Source: Bradyrhizobium septentrionale
GTDB lineage: Bacteria > Pseudomonadota > Alphaproteobacteria > Rhizobiales > Xanthobacteraceae
Direction: 5' to 3'
Length of the DNA: 64,000 nucleotides
Assembly (NCBI RefSeq): GCF_011516645.4
Contig: NZ_CP088285.1
Coordinates: 3,862,501 to 3,926,500 of the forward strand
The notes under the pieces are model-generated. The model saw only the letters and a program-made list of their open reading frames with translations. It did not search any database and was not told where the DNA came from. A program made the position numbers and the translations under genes. Each line of letters starts with the position of its first letter. Within the stretch, counting starts at the first letter, position 1. Positions 1 through 9,287 of the stretch are shown piece by piece.

Positions 1-162
1 CTGACAACGGCCCGCGTCGGCAAAGGTTCCATCGCGGGTTCGTGAGACGTTGCGGGTTGACAATCTCGGCCTTGCGATGATTCGCGCCGGAACTGTCTGA
101 CGGCCACGCGCGTTGCTCGTGCATCGCATCACCACGATGCGCATCCCGTCCAGGGGCAGCAC

Positions 163-981
163 ATGACACAGCAGTCTCTTTCCAGCCGCCGGCTTGCGCC
201 GCGCGCCGCGCGCAACCTTGCCTTCGCCAGCGTCCTGTTCGTGACGCCATTGGTCATCGCGACTTCGGCCAGCGCCCAAGTCCGCTCGTCTGCGCTCGGC
301 TATGCGTCGACGCAGCCGGGTGCATTTCCGTCCGATGAGGTGATGAACGATCCCTCGACCGGGGCCAGCGAGGACGGCGCGCTGCCGGAGCGGCTGCGCC
401 GCACCACCGTCGCGCTCAACACGACGGAAGCGCCCGGCACCATCATCATCGATACCGGCAACACCGCGCTCTATTACGTGCTCGGTGGCGGCCGGGCGAT
501 TCGTTACGGCGTCGGCGTCGGCCGCGAGGGCTTTACCTGGGCCGGCGTGCAGACGATCAGCCGCAAGGCCGAATGGCCGGACTGGCATCCGCCGGCCGAG
601 ATGATCAAGCGCCAGCCCTATCTGCCGCGCTTCATGGCCGGCGGCCCCGGCAATCCGCTCGGCGCACGCGCGATGTATCTCGGTTCCAGCGAGTACCGCA
701 TCCACGGCACCAACGATCCGTCGACGATCGGCAAGTACGTGTCGTCGGGCTGCATCCGCCTGACCAATGAGGATGTCTCCGACCTGTTCAGCCGGGTCGA
801 TGTCGGCACCAAAGTCGTGGTGCTGCCGAAGAACGCGCCGCATCTCGCCGCCCGCGAGCTCGGCCCGACCACGACGCAGATTTCAGTCCGGCCGGCGCCG
901 GTGCAGCCGCGTCCGGCGATGATGACGCTGCCCTCAGGCCGCCAGGCGATGAACATTCCGACCGCTTCCTCGTTGTACTGA
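163..981 (+). CDS. L,D-transpeptidase (YkuD family), exported
   Basis: Predicted periplasmic L,D-transpeptidase of 272 residues that would make 3-3 peptidoglycan crosslinks or attach proteins to the wall. The N-terminus has an Arg-rich stretch and a hydrophobic segment ending near Ala-Ser-Ala (about residue 38), read as a signal peptide. The YkuD domain covers about residues 90-222. The catalytic signature is visible: His181 in the RIHGTNDP segment and Cys197/Arg199 in SSGCIRL. The C-terminal 50 residues are Pro-rich and probably disordered. ATG start chosen because the signal peptide follows it directly. It is followed 23 bp later by the DUF2865 gene on the same strand, so the two may be cotranscribed. 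The exact crosslinking role is inferred from the family. Confidence 0.9.
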   Translation: MTQQSLSSRRLAPRAARNLAFASVLFVTPLVIATSASAQVRSSALGYASTQPGAFPSDEVMNDPSTGASEDGALPERLRRTTVALNTTEAPGTIIIDTGNTALYYVLGGGRAIRYGVGVGREGFTWAGVQTISRKAEWPDWHPPAEMIKRQPYLPRFMAGGPGNPLGARAMYLGSSEYRIHGTNDPSTIGKYVSSGCIRLTNEDVSDLFSRVDVGTKVVVLPKNAPHLAARELGPTTTQISVRPAPVQPRPAMMTLPSGRQAMNIPTASSLY

Positions 982-1004
982 GGATCGGCGTTGTATGAGG
1001 GGCG

Positions 1005-1640
1005 ATGATGGTGAAGCGATATTCCAGGCGGTGGGTGTTCGGGACGGCGGCGTTGCTTGGCCTGTCCCTTGCGCCCGCGGCGCAAGCCCAGGATTTCTTC
1101 TCGCAACTGTTCGGCGGCTTCATCCAGGGCCGGCCGCCGGTGATCCGCATCCCGTTCGATGACGGCCCGGCGCCTGTCGCGCCGCGGGCCGAGCGTCGCG
1201 CGCGCTATGACGGCGGTCAGGCTTACTGCGTGCGGACCTGCGACGGCCGCTATTTCCCGCTGGCCGCGACCGGCAACCAGAGCAAGGCGGAGAGCTGCAA
1301 CAGCTTCTGCCCGGCGAGCGCGACCGAAGTGGTCTATGGCGGCAATATCGACAACGCCGCGACGGAAGACGGCAAGCCCTATTCCGAGCTGCCGAACGCG
1401 TTCCGCTATCGCGACGCGATCGTCGCGGGCTGCACCTGCAACGGCAAGGATCCGGTCGGCCTGGCCGCGGTGAAGATCGAGGACGATCCGACCCTGCGCA
1501 AGGGCGACATCGTCGCCGGCAAGGACGGGCTGATGTCGGTCGGCCGCCCGGACCGGCGCGGGGCGTCTCTCAACTTCACGCCGGCGCCGGATCGCATCCG
1601 CGCCAAATATCAGCGTCCGGCGGTGCTGGCGCGCGAGTAG
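1005..1640 (+). CDS. DUF2865 domain-containing exported protein
   Basis: A 211-residue protein with an N-terminal signal peptide (hydrophobic core AALLGLSLAPAAQAQ). The middle carries a cysteine-rich DUF2865 signature: YCVRTCDGRYFPL, then ESCNSFCPAS and later GCTCNGKDP. This family is found mainly in Rhizobiales; the spaced Cys pairs suggest disulfides in the periplasm. No enzymatic motif is visible and no function is known. Two ATG codons are adjacent at 1005 and 1008, with a GAGGGG ribosome-binding site upstream. It lies just downstream of the L,D-transpeptidase, which fits an envelope role, but that is inference from position only. Confidence 0.8.
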   Translation: MMVKRYSRRWVFGTAALLGLSLAPAAQAQDFFSQLFGGFIQGRPPVIRIPFDDGPAPVAPRAERRARYDGGQAYCVRTCDGRYFPLAATGNQSKAESCNSFCPASATEVVYGGNIDNAATEDGKPYSELPNAFRYRDAIVAGCTCNGKDPVGLAAVKIEDDPTLRKGDIVAGKDGLMSVGRPDRRGASLNFTPAPDRIRAKYQRPAVLARE

Positions 1641-1753
1641 CGCCACTTGCACGAGGCGGCCCACTTTCGGTTCCGTGGTCCGGAACCGGGTTCCGTCTCG
1701 CACGTTAGCAACGGGCGAACAGCACATTTACCGATGCCATCAGGGGGCCCCGC

Positions 1754-1909
1754 ATGCTCGTCGGCGTACTCGTCACCTTCCTTGTCATTATTCTCGTTCT
1801 TTATCTCATCAACATGCTGCCGCTCGACGGCCGCGCCAAGCAGATCGCGCGCGTCGTCGTCATCATCATCGGCATCGTCTCGCTGCTGAAATATTTGGCG
1901 GTGTTCTAG
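1754..1909 (+). CDS. Small two-helix membrane protein (51 aa)
   Basis: A short ORF of 51 residues starting at ATG 1754 after a GGGGG stretch. It has two hydrophobic segments (residues about 2-20 and 34-50) split by a polar loop LPLDGRAKQ. It resembles the small membrane proteins annotated in Bradyrhizobium as the Thivi_2564 family, from memory of the pattern (helix, LP-x-DG/AP, KQIA, helix). Codon use is normal for the region. Function unknown. The gene is followed at once by an intergenic palindrome. Confidence 0.65.
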   Translation: MLVGVLVTFLVIILVLYLINMLPLDGRAKQIARVVVIIIGIVSLLKYLAVF

Positions 1910-1917
1910 ACTGAGTT

Positions 1918-2001
1918 CGTCATTGCGAGGAGCGAAGCGACGAAGCAATCCATGCCTCCACAAGTGGTGAGATGGATTGCTTCGCTTCGCTCGCAATGAC
2001 G
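1918..2001. repeat. Intergenic palindrome, family C copy 1
   Basis: Both ends are the same sequence in inverted orientation: CGTCATTGCGAG...CTCGCAATGACG, with inner arms GAAGCAATCCAT / ATGGATTGCTTCG. A second copy with the same arms and a different loop lies at 27700-27786. It can fold into one long hairpin. Elements with these arms are common between genes in Bradyrhizobium (general knowledge). Confidence 0.85.
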
Positions 2002-2024
2002 CCTGCGGCACCGCCAACGCCCAA

Positions 2025-2052
2025 CAAAAAGCCCCGGCTCATCGCCGGGGCT
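2025..2052 (-). terminator. Rho-independent terminator of glcB
   Basis: On the minus strand AGCCCCGGC pairs with GCCGGGGCT (2030-2038 with 2044-2052) around a 5-nt loop, followed by a run of T. It lies 26 bp beyond the malate synthase stop codon. Confidence 0.85.
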
Positions 2053-2077
2053 ATTGCTTGTCGTCGCGACTCGCCGA

Positions 2078-4240
2078 TCAACCGGCGGCCTTGGCCTCGC
2101 GGCGGCGCGCGGTGAGGATGTATTCGGTGTAGCCGTTCGGCTGCGTACGGCCCTCGAAGATCAGGTCGCAGGCGGCCTTGAAGGCGACACCGTCGAACGA
2201 CGGCGCCATCGGCTTGTAGAGGGAATCGCCGGCGTTCTGCTTGTCGACCACGACGGCCATGCGCTTCAGCGACTCCATCACCTGATCTTTGGTGATGACG
2301 CCCTGATGCAGCCAGTTCGCCAGATGCTGGCTCGAGATGCGCAGCGTGGCGCGGTCTTCCATCAGGCCGACATCGTGGATGTCGGGCACCTTGGAGCAGC
2401 CGACGCCCTGGTCGATCCAGCGCACGACGTAGCCCAAAATACCCTGGCAGTTGTTGTCGATCTCCTGCTTGACGTCGTCGGGCGCCCAGTTCGACTGCGA
2501 CACCGGAATGGTAAGGATGTCGGAGAGCTTGGCGCGCGGCCCGCCCTTGGCGAGCTCGTGCTGCCGGGCGGTCACATTGACCTGGTGATAGTGCAAGGCG
2601 TGCAGCGTGGCCGCGGTCGGCGACGGCACCCAGGCGGTGGTGGCGCCGGCCTGCGGATGGCCGATCTTCTGCACCAGCATGTCGGCCATCTTGTCGGGCG
2701 CGGCCCACATGCCCTTGCCGATCTGGGCATGGCCGGGCAGGCCGTCGATCAGGCCGTTGTCGACGTTCCAGTCCTCATAGGCCTTGATCCAGGGCTGCGC
2801 CTTCATGTCGTTCTTGCGGATCATCGGACCCGCTTCCATCGAGGTGTGGATCTCGTCGCCGGTGCGGTCGAGGAAGCCGGTGTTGATGAACATGATGCGC
2901 TTGGAAGCGCGTTGGATGCAGGCCTTGAGGTTGACCGTGGTGCGGCGCTCCTCGTCCATGATGCCGACCTTCAGCGTGTTCTCCGGTAAGCCGAGCATCT
3001 TCTCGACCTCGGCGAACAAGTCGCAGGTCAGCGTCACCTCGTCGGGACCGTGCATCTTCGGCTTGACGATATAGACCGAGCCGGTTCGGCTGTTCTTGAC
3101 CTTCGAATTGCCCTTGATGTCGTGGATCGCGAGCAGGCCGGCGACCGCGGCATCCAGCAGGCCTTCCGGGATCTCCTCGCCCTTGGCGTCGAGCACCGCG
3201 TCGGTGAACATGTGGTGGCCGACATTGCGCATCAGCAGCAGGCTGCGGCCGTGCAGCTTCAGCTCGCTGCCATCGGGCTTCTTGTAGACGCGATCGGCAT
3301 TGAGCGCGCGGGTCAGCGTCTTGCCGCCCTTGTCGAAATCGGCCGACAGCGTGCCGTTCATCAGGCCGAGCGTGTTGCGATAGACCAGCACCTTGTCCTC
3401 GGCGTCGACGGCGGCGACCGAGTCTTCCATGTCGAGAATGGTGGAGACCGCCGATTCCAGGATCATGTCGGCGACGCCGGCCGGATCGTCCTTGCCGATG
3501 ATGTTGCTGCGGTCGATCTTGATCTCGACATGCATGCCGTTGTTGACGAGCAGGATCGCGGAAGGCTGGGCCGCATCGCCCTGATAGCCGGCGAACTGGG
3601 CGCCGTCCTTCAGCGCGGTCGAATTGCCGCTCTTCAGCTTGGCCGACAGCTGGCCGGCGATCACGCTGTAGGAGGTCACGTCGGTATGGCTTGCGGTCGC
3701 AAGCGGCGCCGATGCGTCGAGGAAGGCCTTTGCCTTGGCGATCACCTTGTCGCCGCGGGCCTTGTTGTAGCCCTTGCCACTTTCGCTCGGATCATGCGGG
3801 ATTGCGTCGGTGCCGTAGAAGGCATCGTACAGCGAACCCCAGCGCGCGTTGGCGGCGTTCAGCGCGTAGCGGGCGTTGGTCAACGGCACCACGAGCTGCG
3901 GGCCGCAGATCTTGCCGATTTCCTCGTCGACGTTTGATGTCTCGACCTTGTGGGTCGCGGGCTCCGGCAAGAGGTAGCCGATGTCCTTGAGGAACGCGGT
4001 GTAGGCGTTGATGTCGAACGCCTTGCCCTTGTGGGCGCGGTGCCAGTCGTCGATCTTGGCTTGCAGCGTGTCGCGGACCGCGAGCAACTCGCGGTTCTTC
4101 GGTCCGAGCTTCTGGATGATGGCGGCAAGTCCGGCCCAGAACGCCTCGGGAGCGATCCCGGTCTTGGGCGTCGCCTCCTTGGCGATGAAATCGAACAGGA
4201 CAGGGGCGATCTTCAATCCATGGGCATCGACACGAGTCAT
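2078..4240 (-). CDS. glcB: Malate synthase G
   Basis: A 720-residue protein of the usual length for malate synthase G, which condenses glyoxylate with acetyl-CoA to malate in the glyoxylate bypass. Family motifs are readable: the [15 protein letters not shown] segment, [17 protein letters not shown], and [14 protein letters not shown] with the acidic residues that hold Mg2+. The open frame extends five codons upstream to a TTG at 4255. ATG 4240 was chosen because it gives the [10 protein letters not shown]-terminus and has a GAGAAAG sequence upstream. It is a single gene with its own terminator, divergent from nothing obvious; no glc or isocitrate lyase gene is adjacent. Confidence 0.96.
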   Translation of the reverse strand: MTRVDAHGLKIAPVLFDFIAKEATPKTGIAPEAFWAGLAAIIQKLGPKNRELLAVRDTLQAKIDDWHRAHKGKAFDINAYTAFLKDIGYLLPEPATHKVETSNVDEEIGKICGPQLVVPLTNARYALNAANARWGSLYDAFYGTDAIPHDPSESGKGYNKARGDKVIAKAKAFLDASAPLATASHTDVTSYSVIAGQLSAKLKSGNSTALKDGAQFAGYQGDAAQPSAILLVNNGMHVEIKIDRSNIIGKDDPAGVADMILESAVSTILDMEDSVAAVDAEDKVLVYRNTLGLMNGTLSADFDKGGKTLTRALNADRVYKKPDGSELKLHGRSLLLMRNVGHHMFTDAVLDAKGEEIPEGLLDAAVAGLLAIHDIKGNSKVKNSRTGSVYIVKPKMHGPDEVTLTCDLFAEVEKMLGLPENTLKVGIMDEERRTTVNLKACIQRASKRIMFINTGFLDRTGDEIHTSMEAGPMIRKNDMKAQPWIKAYEDWNVDNGLIDGLPGHAQIGKGMWAAPDKMADMLVQKIGHPQAGATTAWVPSPTAATLHALHYHQVNVTARQHELAKGGPRAKLSDILTIPVSQSNWAPDDVKQEIDNNCQGILGYVVRWIDQGVGCSKVPDIHDVGLMEDRATLRISSQHLANWLHQGVITKDQVMESLKRMAVVVDKQNAGDSLYKPMAPSFDGVAFKAACDLIFEGRTQPNGYTEYILTARRREAKAAG

Positions 4241-4308
4241 GATGGGCTTTCTCAAAGAAACGGGCGTTTTAGGAGCTGTTTTCGAAAGAAATCAGCAAAA
4301 AACGCGCC

Positions 4309-4332
4309 AAAGGGCCGCGTTCACGGCCCTTT
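4309..4332. terminator. Hairpin between cysNC and glcB
   Basis: AAAGGGCCG and CGGCCCTTT form a 9-bp stem around CGTTCA. The T tract is short on the minus strand (TTT) and longer on the plus strand. It could end cysNC transcripts before glcB. Confidence 0.45.
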
Positions 4333-4386
4333 TAGCCCTAAAGTCCCGGCTCTGAGAAGGCCCTCTGTCACCCCACTCTCAGGTGT

Positions 4387-4486
4387 CATGCCCCGCTTCA
4401 AGCGGGGCATCCAGTACGCCGCGGCCTATCGGCTCACGCACGGGCGTCTCTGGACTACTGGATCGCCCGGACAAGCCGGGCGATGA
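4387..4486. repeat. Intergenic palindromic element, family D
   Basis: A compound element: CCCCGCTTCAAGCGGGG hairpin at the left, GATCGCCCGGACAAGCCGGGCGATGA hairpin-type end at the right, and inner arms CCAGTA / TACTGG. This layout matches a mosaic repeat seen often between genes of Bradyrhizobium. Only one copy is present in the window. No gene is seen in the 4241-4499 gap. Confidence 0.7.
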
Positions 4487-4499
4487 AAGGCGAGCGAGG

Positions 4500-6419
4500 T
4501 CAGATATTCGCCGCGAGATCGGTCAGTTCGTCGAACAGGATACCGGTCTCGGCCAGCATCCGCTCGATCTCGTCGGTGGCCTCGGTGACCGAGCGGTTCG
4601 AGGTATCGATGGTCAATTCGTTGCCGGCCGGCGGCTGGTAGTCGTTGGTGATGCCGGTAAAGGACGGCAAGCCACCGGAACGGGCCTTGGCGTAGTGGCC
4701 CTTGGGGTCGCGGGTCTCGCAGACCTCGGCAGGCGTCGCGACATAGATCTCGCGGAACGCGCTGTCGGCGATGCGGCGGGCCGTCGCACGGTCGGCGGCC
4801 GACGGCGACACCGCGGCGACGATCGCGATATGACCGTTGCGCGCCAGATGGGTCGCGACCTCGGCGAGGCGGCGGATGTTCTCAGCCCGATCCTGCGGCG
4901 AGAAGCCGAGATCGCTGTTGAGGCCCGCACGCAGCGTGTCGCCGTCGAGCAGGATCGGCGAGCCGCCATTGCCGAACAGGCGGCGCTCCAGCGCCCGCGC
5001 CAGCGTCGATTTGCCCGAGCCGGGGAGGCCGGTCAGCCAGATCACCGCGCCGTTGTGGTGGTAGCGCGCCGAGCGCTCGTCCGCACGCAGCGCGGACTCG
5101 ACCGGCACGATATCGACCGGCACGGCAGGCCGGCCGGCGTCGACCGACAGCACGAGGCCGCCGCCGGCGATTCGGCCGTTGACCTCGATCACCAGGCGCC
5201 CGGTGCGCGGATTGTCAGTGTAGGGATCGGTCGCCACCGGCTGCGCCAGCGAGATGTCGATCTCACCGACATGGTTGCGCGCGATCGCGCTGTTCTCTTC
5301 GTTCGACAGCGCGCCGGGGTCGATCGCCTTTTCGATCGCGACCACGGTGGCGCGGCTTTCCTTGGTGCCGAGCCGGATCAGGATCTGCTCGCCCTTGGTC
5401 AGCGGCTTGTCGTGCAGCCAGAAGATCCGCGCGCGGATGCGGCGGGTGTCGCGCGGGCTCTGTCCGCTATGTCCGATGATGTCGCCGCGCTCGAGGAACA
5501 GCTCGCGGTCGAGCGTGATGCCGACCGAGCGCCCCGCGCCGTGCGGGCCGTTGACCGGCGTCACCGGCCAGCTCTCGACCGTCTTGATCCTGGCGATCTT
5601 GCCGGTCGGCATGATCACGATCTCGTCGCCGGCCTTGAGGCTGCCGGACTCGATGCGGCCCGCCACGATGCGGCGGTCGTCGAACTTGTAGATCGCCTGC
5701 ACCGGCAGCCGCAGCGGCAACTCGGCGAGCGGACGCGCCGGCTCGAGCGCATCGAGCGCATCGACCACGGTCGGTCCCTTGTACCACTCGATCCGCGCCG
5801 TGCGCTCGGCGACGCCATCGCCGTCGCGCGCCGAGATCGGGATCACAGCCGTCGGCTTGACGCCGAGGCCGATCAGATGCGCCGAAATCTCGTCGCTGAT
5901 CTCCTTGAATCTCTCAGCGCTGAAGTCGACGCGGTCCATCTTGTTGACGACGACCGCAACCTGCTTCACGCCGAGCAGATGCAGCAGGTAGCCGTGACGG
6001 CGGGTCTGGTCGCGCACGCCTTCGAGCGCATCGATGATCAGCACGGCGCCGTCGGCCTGCGAGGCGCCGGTGATCATGTTGCGCAAAAACTCTGCATGGC
6101 CGGGCGCGTCGATCAGCACGACGTCGCGCGAGCGGGTACGAAAGCGGATCTGGGTGGTGTCGATGGTGATGCCCTGGTCGCGCTCGGTCTGCAGCGCGTC
6201 GAGCAGGAACGACCATTCGAACGGCATGCCGCGCCGCGCGCTGACCGCCTTCAGCATTTCCAGCTTGCCGTCCGGCAGGCTGCCGGTCTCATGCAGCAGG
6301 CGCCCGACCAGCGTCGACTTGCCGTGATCGACATGGCCGACGATGACGATGCGCACTTGCGGCCGCGTCGTGCCGTTGGGCGTTGCCGAGATCGAGGCGG
6401 TGGGAAGGATCATGTTCAT
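4500..6419 (-). CDS. cysNC: Bifunctional sulfate adenylyltransferase subunit 1 / APS kinase
   Basis: A 639-residue fusion (also called NodQ type). The N-terminal part is the GTPase subunit of ATP sulfurylase: P-loop GHVDHGKS at residues 28-35, DAPGH near 105 and NKMD near 160, followed by EF-Tu-like beta-barrel domains. The C-terminal part from about residue 455 is APS kinase with its own P-loop GLPGSGKS (464-471) and the DGD segment near 492. With CysD it makes APS using GTP hydrolysis; the kinase domain would make PAPS. It starts 48 bp after cysD and forms an operon with it. Because the CysH here looks like an APS reductase, the PAPS branch may serve sulfation rather than reduction. Confidence 0.96.
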   Translation of the reverse strand: MNMILPTASISATPNGTTRPQVRIVIVGHVDHGKSTLVGRLLHETGSLPDGKLEMLKAVSARRGMPFEWSFLLDALQTERDQGITIDTTQIRFRTRSRDVVLIDAPGHAEFLRNMITGASQADGAVLIIDALEGVRDQTRRHGYLLHLLGVKQVAVVVNKMDRVDFSAERFKEISDEISAHLIGLGVKPTAVIPISARDGDGVAERTARIEWYKGPTVVDALDALEPARPLAELPLRLPVQAIYKFDDRRIVAGRIESGSLKAGDEIVIMPTGKIARIKTVESWPVTPVNGPHGAGRSVGITLDRELFLERGDIIGHSGQSPRDTRRIRARIFWLHDKPLTKGEQILIRLGTKESRATVVAIEKAIDPGALSNEENSAIARNHVGEIDISLAQPVATDPYTDNPRTGRLVIEVNGRIAGGGLVLSVDAGRPAVPVDIVPVESALRADERSARYHHNGAVIWLTGLPGSGKSTLARALERRLFGNGGSPILLDGDTLRAGLNSDLGFSPQDRAENIRRLAEVATHLARNGHIAIVAAVSPSAADRATARRIADSAFREIYVATPAEVCETRDPKGHYAKARSGGLPSFTGITNDYQPPAGNELTIDTSNRSVTEATDEIERMLAETGILFDELTDLAANI

Positions 6420-6467
6420 CGGAACGCTCGCGCGAAGTGGGAAGCCAAATGTTGAGAAGCCAGTTGA

Positions 6468-7367
6468 TCAGAGATAGCCGGCGACACGCAGCCGCTCGAA
6501 CGCATCCTCGGTCTCGTGGTCGAGCGCGCGGCCGGCGCGCTCCGGGATCTTGGTGGCGTCGAGTTCGGCGAGGATCTCGTCGATGTTGGACGCGGTCGAA
6601 GCGACCGGGTTGGTAATGTCCTGATCGCCGAGCGAGCGATAGCGCTTGCCGTCCTTGGTGAGATACAGCGGGATGATCGGGATGTTCTCGCGCTTGGTGT
6701 AGGCCCAGATGTCGGCCTCGGTCCAATGCAGGATCGGATGGATGCGCAGATGCGCGCCCTGCGGCGGCGAGGCGTTGAACTGGTCCCAGAACTCCGGCGG
6801 CTGGTCGCGCACGTCCCACTCGCCTTCCAGGCCGCGCGGCGAGAACACGCGCTCCTTGGCGCGCGTCGCCTCCTCGTCGCGGCGGATGCCGGCGATCAAT
6901 CCGTCAAAGCCATACTTATTGAGTGCGAGCTTCAGCCCTTCGGTCTTGCGCGCCGCGGAGCGCGCGGCCGGCGGCAGGGTCGGGTCGACGCTGTCGATCG
7001 ACGGGCAGGGCTCGACGCGCAGGTCGAGATCCCATTCCTTGCCGAAGCGGTCGCGGAACGCGTACATCTCCGGAAACTTCTTGCCGGTGTCGACATGCAT
7101 CGCCGGGAACGGAACCCGGCCGAAGAATGCCTTGCGTGCCAGCCAGATCATCACATTGGAGTCTTTGCCGAGCGACCACAGCAGCGCGAGCTTCTTCAAC
7201 CGTGCGAACGCCTCGCGGAGAATATAGATGCTCTGCGCCTCGAGCTCGTCCAGGTGATCCATGGTCGGGGGGGCCCGATGGGCCGAAATCCCCGGCACGG
7301 AAGATGCTTGTGCAAGGGCTGCAGACCGTGATCCGGCAGCGGCGGATTCTTTGTCGAGAAGATGCAT
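6468..7367 (-). CDS. cysD: Sulfate adenylyltransferase subunit 2
   Basis: A 299-residue PP-loop ATP pyrophosphatase that transfers AMP to sulfate together with CysN. The PP-loop SLGKDSNVM lies about 45 residues from the first Met, followed by the conserved FPAMHVDTGKKFPEM. Two starts are possible: ATG 7367, with AAGG seven bases upstream and giving the usual family length, or ATG 7262, which begins MDHLDELEAQS and aligns with the start of E. coli CysD. The first is preferred for its ribosome-binding site. First gene of the leftward cysD-cysNC operon, divergent from cysG across an AT-rich control region. Confidence 0.95.
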   Translation of the reverse strand: MHLLDKESAAAGSRSAALAQASSVPGISAHRAPPTMDHLDELEAQSIYILREAFARLKKLALLWSLGKDSNVMIWLARKAFFGRVPFPAMHVDTGKKFPEMYAFRDRFGKEWDLDLRVEPCPSIDSVDPTLPPAARSAARKTEGLKLALNKYGFDGLIAGIRRDEEATRAKERVFSPRGLEGEWDVRDQPPEFWDQFNASPPQGAHLRIHPILHWTEADIWAYTKRENIPIIPLYLTKDGKRYRSLGDQDITNPVASTASNIDEILAELDATKIPERAGRALDHETEDAFERLRVAGYL

Positions 7368-7422
7368 CTATCGGCCTTGGCCTGTGGAGTTGAAAATTCT
7401 AAAGTTGCGCTGCAATAGAGAA

Positions 7423-7476
7423 GAAATAATTTTCTCTTTGCTGGCCTTGATCGAGAGATAAATAGAAAATAATTTC
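7423..7476. promoter_or_regulatory. Candidate operator pair in the cysD/cysG divergent promoter
   Basis: In an unusually AT-rich stretch for this genome, two similar near-palindromes occur: GAAATAATTTTC (7423-7434) and GAAAATAATTTC (7465-7476). Each is GAAA-N4-TTTC and their centres are 42 bp apart, four helical turns. They lie between divergent sulfate assimilation genes, so a shared sulfur regulator could bind them. The regulator is not encoded in the window. This is inference from the pattern. Confidence 0.45.
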
Positions 7477-7509
7477 AGTCAACCCCCAAGTTGGGGAAGC
7501 GAGTGTCTG

Positions 7510-8961
7510 ATGCGATATCTGCCGGTGTTTCTGGATCTGCAAAGCGGCAAGGTGCTGCTCGTTGGAGCGGGCGAGCTCGTGCGCGCCAAGCTGCGGCTGC
7601 TTGCGGCCGCCGGCGCCGCGGTCCGCTGGTACGCGACCGACGGCGATCATGATCTCGCCGGCCTCGCTGCGGAGGAGGCCGCGCGGATCGAGCGCGCCGA
7701 GGGCGATCCGCTCGCCGCTGATCTTTCAGATGTTATCGCCGTGCTGTGCGCCGGCGCCGGCGACATCGGCATCGCGATGTCGGTGCGCGCCAAGGCGATT
7801 GGCCTGCCGGTCAATGTGATGGACGACCTCGTCCACTCCACCTTCATCATGCCGGCGATCGTCGATCGCGGCGATGTCGTGGTCGCGGTCGGTACCGGCG
7901 GCACGTCGCCGGTCGTGGCGCGCCGCATCCGCGAGAAGATCGAGGCGGTGCTGCCGGCACGGATCGGCGATCTTGCCGGCTTCATCGGCCGCTTCCGCAA
8001 ATCGATCCATGCCCGCATCGATGAGTTTCCGCTGCGCCGCCGCTTCTGGGAGCGCATTGTCGAGGGCCCGATCGGCGCGCTGGTGCTGGCCGGCCGCAAG
8101 GACGAAGCCGAGCAGGCGCTGACCGCGATCGCCGATCCCGCGGCATTCGCCGGTGCGAGCGCAGAGGGCAAGGCCATCGGACACGTTACGCTGGTCGGCG
8201 CCGGTCCCGGCGATCCTGATCTCTTGACGGTGAAGGCGCTGCGCGCGCTGCAGGATGCCGACGTCGTGTTCTATGACGAACTGGTGTCACCTGAAATTCT
8301 CGACCGCATCCGGCGCGATGCCGCGCGCACCCCGGTCGGTCGCCGGATCGGCAAGCCCGGCATCGGCCAGGACGCCATCAACCGCCTGATGATCGAAGCG
8401 GCGCAGTCTGGCCAGCGCGCGGTGCGGCTGAAGGGTGGTGATCCCTTCGTGTTCGGCCGCGGCGGCGAGGAAATCGAGGCGCTGCGCGACGCCGGCGTCG
8501 CTTATTCTATTATTCCGGGCATCTCCGCCGGTCTTGGCGCCGCCGCGCAATTCGAAGTGCCGCTGACCTATAGGCACGAGGCGCTGCGCATCACCTTCCT
8601 CACCGCGCACAAGGCGCGCGATGCCGAAGTCGTCGACTGGTCGGTGCTGACCGACAACAAGATGACCGTCGTCGTCTACATGGGCATGACCGCGGCGCCT
8701 TCGATCCGCGAAGGCATGCTCGCCGCGGGCCGCTCGCCGGAGACGCCGGTCGGCGTGTTCGCGCGGGTGACACGGCCCGACGCCAAGGCCGCGGTCGGCA
8801 CGCTGGCGCGGCTGCCCGAATTGGTCAAACAGGTCGATGGCGGTCCCGCCGTTCTCATCATTGGCGACGTGGTCGCGCATTCCGCGCCGTGGAGCCGATC
8901 CAACGTCACCCAACTCTTCTCCAACCAGATGTTCTCCGAACTGCTGAAAGCTGCCGAATGA
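7510..8961 (+). CDS. cysG: Sirohaem synthase, trifunctional
   Basis: A 483-residue CysG that converts uroporphyrinogen III to sirohaem, the cofactor of the sulfite reductase encoded two genes downstream. Residues 1-210 form the precorrin-2 dehydrogenase / ferrochelatase half, with the NAD-binding segment LLVGAGELVRAKLRLL near 15-30. Residues 218-483 form uroporphyrinogen methyltransferase, with VGAGPGDPDLLTVKA and RLKGGDPFVFGRGGEE. ATG start preceded by GGGGAAG, part of which is the right arm of a small CCCCAA-G-TTGGGG hairpin (7484-7496). The stop codon overlaps the start of the DUF2849 gene, so translation is probably coupled. Confidence 0.95.
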   Translation: MRYLPVFLDLQSGKVLLVGAGELVRAKLRLLAAAGAAVRWYATDGDHDLAGLAAEEAARIERAEGDPLAADLSDVIAVLCAGAGDIGIAMSVRAKAIGLPVNVMDDLVHSTFIMPAIVDRGDVVVAVGTGGTSPVVARRIREKIEAVLPARIGDLAGFIGRFRKSIHARIDEFPLRRRFWERIVEGPIGALVLAGRKDEAEQALTAIADPAAFAGASAEGKAIGHVTLVGAGPGDPDLLTVKALRALQDADVVFYDELVSPEILDRIRRDAARTPVGRRIGKPGIGQDAINRLMIEAAQSGQRAVRLKGGDPFVFGRGGEEIEALRDAGVAYSIIPGISAGLGAAAQFEVPLTYRHEALRITFLTAHKARDAEVVDWSVLTDNKMTVVVYMGMTAAPSIREGMLAAGRSPETPVGVFARVTRPDAKAAVGTLARLPELVKQVDGGPAVLIIGDVVAHSAPWSRSNVTQLFSNQMFSELLKAAE

Positions 8962-9275
8962 CCTCTCCGCTTGAACAGAAGAAAATCAGGATCACGGGCC
9001 CCTCGGTGGTGACCGCCAATCGCACCTGGGATGGCGCCGTCGTCTACCGGACCGCGCAAAAGGGCTGGTCCACCGAACTCGCCGACTCCGCTGTCGTCAG
9101 CACCTCCGACGATGCCCGCGCGCTGCTGGCGGAAGCCGCCGCCGACGACGTCGGCGCGGTCGGCCCCTATATCGCGCCGGTCGAACTCAAGGACGGCGGC
9201 AAGGTCAAGCCGGGCAATCTCCGCGAACACATCCGCGCCAAGGGCGTCACGATCGATCTTCAGGTGCCGGCGTAA
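8958..9275 (+). CDS. DUF2849 protein of the sulfite reduction operon
   Basis: A 105-residue soluble protein starting at ATG 8958, which overlaps the cysG stop as ATGA. Motifs seen are the N-terminal SVVTANRTWDGAVVYRT and the C-terminal GVTIDLQVP. DUF2849 genes typically sit between cysG and cysI in alphaproteobacteria, so it is tied to sulfite reduction, maybe as a small subunit or electron-transfer partner. No cofactor-binding motif is visible, so the role stays unknown. The next gene, cysI, starts 12 bp downstream. Confidence 0.88.
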   Translation: MTSPLEQKKIRITGPSVVTANRTWDGAVVYRTAQKGWSTELADSAVVSTSDDARALLAEAAADDVGAVGPYIAPVELKDGGKVKPGNLREHIRAKGVTIDLQVPA

Positions 9276-9287
9276 GGCTTATCCATC

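Noticed and set aside
618..1727. 369-residue minus-strand frame over the DUF2865 gene
   Set aside because: Shadow frame without domains; the plus strand encodes a signal peptide and DUF2865.
4383..6455. 690-residue frame on the plus strand over cysNC
   Set aside because: Antisense shadow of cysNC produced by GC-rich codons; composition is Arg/Asp-rich with no domain, and cysNC is certain.
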